Shown here: positions 14,721-18,404 of the stretch, one piece after another | Layout of the letters: each line of letters opens with the position of its first letter | Position numbering within the stretch: position 1 is the stretch's first letter | Source of the DNA: an uncultured Clostridiaceae bacterium | Lineage (GTDB): Bacteria; Bacillota; Clostridia; Lachnospirales; Lachnospiraceae | Direction of reading: 5' to 3' | DNA length: 18,404 bases | NCBI GenBank assembly: GCA_947175805.1 | Contig: CAMWOF010000010.1 | Coordinates: 1 to 18,404, forward strand | Made by a program: the position numbers and the translations under genes | Notes under the pieces: generated by a model | The model's database searches: none | The model's input: the letters and a program-made list of their open reading frames with translations, nothing else | What the model was told of the DNA's origin: nothing

Positions 14721-17216
14721 CTAATTTTGATCTGTCAAAATTACAAGCTTTGCATCCTTTTCGTCATACCACGCAATGCTGACCTCCTCCACATGCATGA
14801 CTTTATCCAATTGCCTAATATAGCTTTCCCATTTCATCACATTTTTATTATAGACAAAATGCTTTCTCATGGCAGGATTTTTTCCATACTGGGAGAACAT
14901 GCTCTTTACAATCTGGTTGCTGTCATATCCCCTTAAATCCATACCAAATGCTTTATCTGCGGCCTTATTAGAAAAATAAATTTCTCCGCTCAAGGCATCC
15001 CTGACAAATATAATCTCCGGCAGATGATGGTATGCGGCTATCAGGCTGTCGCCCACCGCTTTATAATCTGCCCCCCTGCCCATGCTGCCCATCACTGTTT
15101 GAATAATATCCCTGATATTTCTGGCAAACTGAATTTCACTGTCCTTCCACATCCTGTATCCCCGACATTCGCAGCACATTAACAGCCCTGTCAGCTTGCC
15201 GCTCTCAAATACCGGCACCGCCAGGCACACCTTTACACCATGCTCCTGCATCACGCTGCGGATGTCCTGGCTGCACTGCTGGATATTAAGAATGACATAG
15301 TCCTCCCTGCGCAATTGATTTTCCAGTTCCGAATTCTGTTTCTTTCTCCATGTAATCGGCTGCTCCGAATCCGGTTCTATATTTTTTGCAATCCATGTAT
15401 GCTGCCGGTTAAAGGTATGGCTGTCACTGTCCAGCATATAGAAAGACATTCTTTCTGCCTGCAGATAGCCTCCTGCCCGTTCCAAAATCGTCCCCAGGGA
15501 ATGTATATTGCTCTCCCGCAGGGTAGACAGCAGCTCCGTGATAATCTCCTGCCGCTTCAGCTCCTGCTCTAAACGGTATTCATTTAAGCGGCTGCGCTTG
15601 ATTTCTTTATCCACCACCGCTTCATTATATAAATAATTAGACACCCTCTCGGACATAGCATACTGTGCCCTGTATACCTCCATCAAACGCGCCCGCTCTT
15701 TCTTACTGTATGCACAGATAATCCAGGTTCCCACATGCCTGTCGTCCATCATAATCGGTGCACCGGAAATACGGCTGTTGGGATTGCCGTCGTTCATTTC
15801 CATGACCACCGGCTCTTTGTGCTTCAGTACCATGTCGTTGAATTTTAAATATAACTCCTTGTAAAACGGACGCTCAAACATGTCATAAAATTCACCGATG
15901 TGGTCCACTGCCCCCACAGGCTTTGTTATAAATCTGCCGTCCAAATCAACGATAACGGAATATAACCCCGTCACATTCACAAAGGCCTCAATCAGCTCTT
16001 CCATAAATTCATCCTTCAGCACAGCCACCGCATCAAAGGCATCCTCTTTTTTCTGGTAGCCCTTCATGATGAAATCGATTTCCTGTTCATGGCTCTTCTG
16101 CTGGCGTTTGATCTCCTGCTCGTATTCCTTCTCTTCGGTAATATCCGTAATCAGAAACTCCACATCCGCCTCTGTGTCTGACAGATGGGTAATCGTAATC
16201 TCACTCTTTACATAGCGGCACACGCCATCGTCCCCCAGCAGACGGTAAGTGTGAACCCTGCCCGACTCCCCGGCGGCAATCGTCTTGTACACCAAATCCA
16301 AAACCTGCTCCCTGTCCTCCGGATGAATGTAATCCTCCGTCAAACGGCTGCCCTGCTGCAGCGCCTCCACATTAAAGCCCAGCGTACTGGCATTAGGCGT
16401 AATCAGTTTCAGATACCGCTTACCCCCTTCATAGCGTTTTACCACAACCACACTCCTGCTCTTGTGAATTGCAGTTCTCAAATATTGGTTCTCCTCCGAC
16501 TCCTTCTGCTCCTTGCTCAAATCGTGCACCAGAAAATCCAGTCCAATCAGCTTGCCATACTGATCCCTGTCAAAATGCATGTCCATCCGAACATAGTACT
16601 TCTGGTACGTCTCACTGTTCCAGTATGTATATACGGAAAATTCATCCTCACCGGACCGGGCCTTTTCCTTAAATTCCTCTTCCACCCGTGAAAAGTCCTC
16701 CGGCGACATCATATCCCTGATACCCACCATACCTCTGTAAAACTGCTCACTGGTATAACCAAACTGGGAAATATTCTGGGAGATATAGCGCAGCTTCCAC
16801 TCGTCTCCATCCGCATATAAGTAAATGGCCACATAACCGGAACGGTTAATCATATGCTCTAAGGTCACGCTGCCCCGCTGCAAATCCCCTCTGGATTCAA
16901 ACATCAGCGCATAGTAATCCCGCCCCTCCTCGGAAAACATATTTACGATACCGCTGACATAGTATTTCCGGTCATCCGCAGTCAAAACAATACGATACCA
17001 CAAAATGGAATTGGAGTACTCTAATCGCTTCTCAAAAATCTCCTCCACATGGCTGGCATCCTGTGTTATGGTTATCTTCGATACCTGTTTCCCCAAAAGC
17101 TTCTGCGCCTCATAATTCATCTGCACAACTGTACCGCTCTCTTTTTCAAACAGTACCATGGGATATTCAAAAAACTCCATGAAGCTGATATAGCTGCTGA
17201 TTCTCTCTGACTGCAT
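14721..17216 (-). CDS. Multi-sensor PAS/PocR-like/GAF protein without visible output domain
   Basis: An 831-residue soluble protein with no signal peptide or membrane segment. Order seen: PAS-like 12-108, PAS 125-232 (with MMSPEDFSRVEEEF), PAS 256-371 (with YIHPEDREQV, PAC-like end near VEFLITDITEEKEYE), coiled coil 366-392, a PocR-like sensor region 398-505 (VNVTGLYSVIVDLDGRFITK), coiled coil 536-562, GAF 566-712, and a last PAS 722-829. No histidine kinase, GGDEF, EAL, HD-GYP, methyl-accepting or DNA-binding domain follows; the protein stops within the last PAS, and only 204 bp of promoter-bearing non-coding DNA comes before mbl, so a hidden frameshifted tail is unlikely. The ATG at 17216 has ribosome site AAAGGAGAG. 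The ligand and partner are unknown; a scaffold or partner-switching sensor for motility or cell shape is only inference. Confidence 0.85.
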   Translation of the reverse strand: MQSERISSYISFMEFFEYPMVLFEKESGTVVQMNYEAQKLLGKQVSKITITQDASHVEEIFEKRLEYSNSILWYRIVLTADDRKYYVSGIVNMFSEEGRDYYALMFESRGDLQRGSVTLEHMINRSGYVAIYLYADGDEWKLRYISQNISQFGYTSEQFYRGMVGIRDMMSPEDFSRVEEEFKEKARSGEDEFSVYTYWNSETYQKYYVRMDMHFDRDQYGKLIGLDFLVHDLSKEQKESEENQYLRTAIHKSRSVVVVKRYEGGKRYLKLITPNASTLGFNVEALQQGSRLTEDYIHPEDREQVLDLVYKTIAAGESGRVHTYRLLGDDGVCRYVKSEITITHLSDTEADVEFLITDITEEKEYEQEIKRQQKSHEQEIDFIMKGYQKKEDAFDAVAVLKDEFMEELIEAFVNVTGLYSVIVDLDGRFITKPVGAVDHIGEFYDMFERPFYKELYLKFNDMVLKHKEPVVMEMNDGNPNSRISGAPIMMDDRHVGTWIICAYSKKERARLMEVYRAQYAMSERVSNYLYNEAVVDKEIKRSRLNEYRLEQELKRQEIITELLSTLRESNIHSLGTILERAGGYLQAERMSFYMLDSDSHTFNRQHTWIAKNIEPDSEQPITWRKKQNSELENQLRREDYVILNIQQCSQDIRSVMQEHGVKVCLAVPVFESGKLTGLLMCCECRGYRMWKDSEIQFARNIRDIIQTVMGSMGRGADYKAVGDSLIAAYHHLPEIIFVRDALSGEIYFSNKAADKAFGMDLRGYDSNQIVKSMFSQYGKNPAMRKHFVYNKNVMKWESYIRQLDKVMHVEEVSIAWYDEKDAKLVILTDQN

Positions 17217-17235
17217 AGGCTCTCCTTTCTACAAA

Positions 17236-17445
17236 TAGGTGTTTGCGAAACGCGTATTTACACATTGATATATTGTGCAATATGATAGTTTGATGCAGGG
17301 CCGCTTGCGCTTAGCTGTTGCGCGTAGCGGTACATAAGGTGCTAAAATACAGCACCAAAGTACCGACGGCATCAGATATCCCTGCGAACAAACTATCATA
17401 TTGCACAATTAGATTGTATATATAGACGCGTTTCGCAAACGCCTA
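17236..17445 (-). repeat. Palindromic element B (short copy), upstream of the PAS sensor gene
   Basis: About 210 bp folding almost end to end. Outer arms of 20 nt, 17236-17255 and 17426-17445, pair with one mismatch around GTTTGCGAAACGCGT. A perfect 20-bp inner pair lies at 17272-17291 and 17390-17409, and GCAGGG (17295-17300) pairs with CCCTGC (17380-17385). The centre holds a two-step hairpin: CGGTAC (17328-17333) with GTACCG (17360-17365), enclosing GGTGCT-AAAATAC-AGCACC (17338-17356 with neighbours). On the minus strand it shares blocks with element A (GCCGTCGGTA; GGTGCTGTATTTTAGCACC; GCAAGCG-GCCCTGC). Short direct repeats TCTACAAA lie at 17228-17235 and 17448-17455. It ends about 10 bp before the ribosome site of the PAS gene. 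Confidence 0.85.
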
Positions 17446-17470
17446 AATCTACAAAATCTGCTTTTTCGAT

Positions 17471-17502
17471 AAAAAAGAGCTTCGCAGGCGAAACTCTTTT
17501 TA
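17471..17502 (-). terminator. Rho-independent terminator after the coiled-coil gene
   Basis: The minus strand forms a stem AAAAAGAGTTTCGC with GCGAAGCTCTTTTT (one mismatch, tiny loop) ending in a T-run. It lies 44 nt past the stop at 17546 and upstream of element B, so the PAS gene needs its own promoter, which I could not identify. Confidence 0.88.
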
Positions 17503-17545
17503 AAACACAATCTATGGTTGCTATCTCTCAAGTCATCCATCCGTT

Positions 17546-18404
17546 TTAGTAGGAATCCGAAATCTCCACAGAATCCGCGTAATCTTCAAATTCTACAACC
17601 TCCGTCATGTCCTCTTCCGGCTCCTCCGCCGCAGCCGCTTCTCCAAGAGGCGGCACAACCTGGGAAATCTGCAAATCATTTTCCGGCAATTTAATCTCCG
17701 GCGCTTCTAGGAGACCCTTAAATGCCGCATCGGAAATGTCCTTTGCCTCATTGCAGGTACCCATAATCCCGTTCATGGCAGAAAGCAGATTGTTTACATG
17801 CATGTTGATGGTGCTGCACTCCCGCAGCATATTGTCCCGAATCTCCTCTGCATCCCTTTTTGCCTTGGCAAGCATAGTCTCTCTTTCTTCTTTTGCCTTG
17901 TCAAACATACGGCGGCACTCATTCTCGGTAAACTCCTTTGTATTCTTCCTGTCCTGCTCCGCCTGGGCATATTTCAAATCACATTCTTCCTGTGTCTTTT
18001 TGCGCTGTGCACTGCAGTCCGATTCAGTCTGTGCCCTTAAATTCGCACATTCCTCCTCCGTGCGGCGGGTCAATGCGTCATTGTCCGCCTGGGCCTGGGC
18101 AATCATGTCATCCGCCCTGTTCCGGGAATCAATCAAGATTCTGGAAATGGAGTCAGACTGTGCCTCCAGGCCTTCTGCCTTCGCCTTATACTGATCAGCC
18201 TCGGCACGCACCTCCGCAATCTCCTGCTTTAAAGACTCTGTATATTTCTTTAATGTATCTACTGTCTGCTTTGATTCCGAGGTATTGGATTCCCGCATTT
18301 GCTGTAAGTTGCGGACCGTATCGGAAAGCTTGGCTATGGTTTCCTTAAGACCTGCGATATCCGCCATATGCTCCTGCTTCAACTGGGCAATGTACATATC
18401 CACC
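17546..18404 (-). CDS. Coiled-coil protein, possibly DivIVA-like (N-terminus outside window)
   Basis: About 285 residues are visible; the reading frame is open to the window edge, where a GTG (18403-18401) could be internal, so the true start is not known. Roughly the first 200 visible residues are a charged, Gln/Glu/Lys-rich coiled coil with heptad spacing and repeated Cys-containing stretches (EECANLRAQTESDC, RKKTQEECDLKYAQ). Then comes a short helical part (HVNNLLSAMNGIMGTCNEA), and an acidic tail (EEPEEDMTEVVEFEDY) ends the protein. Such an architecture fits DivIVA-type or other polar/division scaffold proteins, but the defining DivIVA N-terminal domain cannot be seen. It ends just before a good terminator, so it belongs to the unit upstream of this window. 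Confidence 0.7.
   Translation of the reverse strand, partial: VDMYIAQLKQEHMADIAGLKETIAKLSDTVRNLQQMRESNTSESKQTVDTLKKYTESLKQEIAEVRAEADQYKAKAEGLEAQSDSISRILIDSRNRADDMIAQAQADNDALTRRTEEECANLRAQTESDCSAQRKKTQEECDLKYAQAEQDRKNTKEFTENECRRMFDKAKEERETMLAKAKRDAEEIRDNMLRECSTINMHVNNLLSAMNGIMGTCNEAKDISDAAFKGLLEAPEIKLPENDLQISQVVPPLGEAAAAEEPEEDMTEVVEFEDYADSVEISDSY

Noticed and set aside
17471..17502. Terminator hairpin as a part of element B, because it also holds GTTTCGC
   Set aside because: It lies outside the arms and direct repeats of B, has a T-run and fits an ordinary terminator; the shared heptamer is probably chance.
1..18404. CRISPR array, tRNA, rRNA or transposase gene
   Set aside because: No regularly spaced repeats, no clover-leaf with CCA-type end and no transposase motifs were seen on either strand.

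Overview
The window looks like a motile, low-to-moderate GC Firmicute, most likely a Lachnospiraceae-type Clostridium relative. That rests on gene order, SigD-type promoters, strong GGAGG ribosome sites and a Mbl-like MreB next to rod genes; the genus is inferred, not proven. Every gene I can support lies on the minus strand, so transcription runs from high to low coordinates.

Layout in transcription order. (1) 18404-17546: C-terminal part of a long coiled-coil, possibly DivIVA-like protein, closed by a good terminator (17471-17502). (2) 17236-17445: a large palindromic repeat, then 17216-14721, a multi-sensor PAS/PocR-like/GAF/PAS protein with no visible output domain. (3) 14516-11397: mbl/mreB, flgF (flhO), flgG (flhP) and a FlgJ-type rod-binding protein. 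This unit is preceded by a SigD-type and a SigA-type promoter and followed by a hairpin terminator. (4) 11215-7368: recD2, comFC and a YvyF-like zinc/HTH protein under a SigA-type promoter, closed by a strong terminator. A second palindromic repeat (8641-8942) sits between recD2 and comFC. (5) 7151-303: flgM, flgN, flgK, a second flgK, flgL, fliW and csrA, started by a SigD promoter at 7198-7224. (6) 170-1: a near-perfect SigD promoter, a structured leader of about 100 nt with a CsrA-like site over the ribosome site, and the first 11 codons of a gene cut by the window edge.

How it fits together. The cluster parallels the Bacillus subtilis comF-yvyF-flgM-flgN-flgK-flgL-(yviE)-fliW-csrA-hag region plus mbl-flhO-flhP, with differences: recD2 stands where the comFA side would be, flgK is duplicated, and yviE is absent. 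FlgM (anti-SigD) is itself behind a SigD promoter. FliW and CsrA form the known post-transcriptional switch, and the promoter and leader after csrA look like its target.

The least ordinary feature is a pair of related, highly palindromic intergenic elements in opposite orientation. They share a hairpin whose loop is identical while its stem shows compensatory changes, and each is flanked by short direct repeats. They look like members of a dispersed, structured, probably non-autonomous mobile family. No rRNA, tRNA, CRISPR array or transposase gene was seen.
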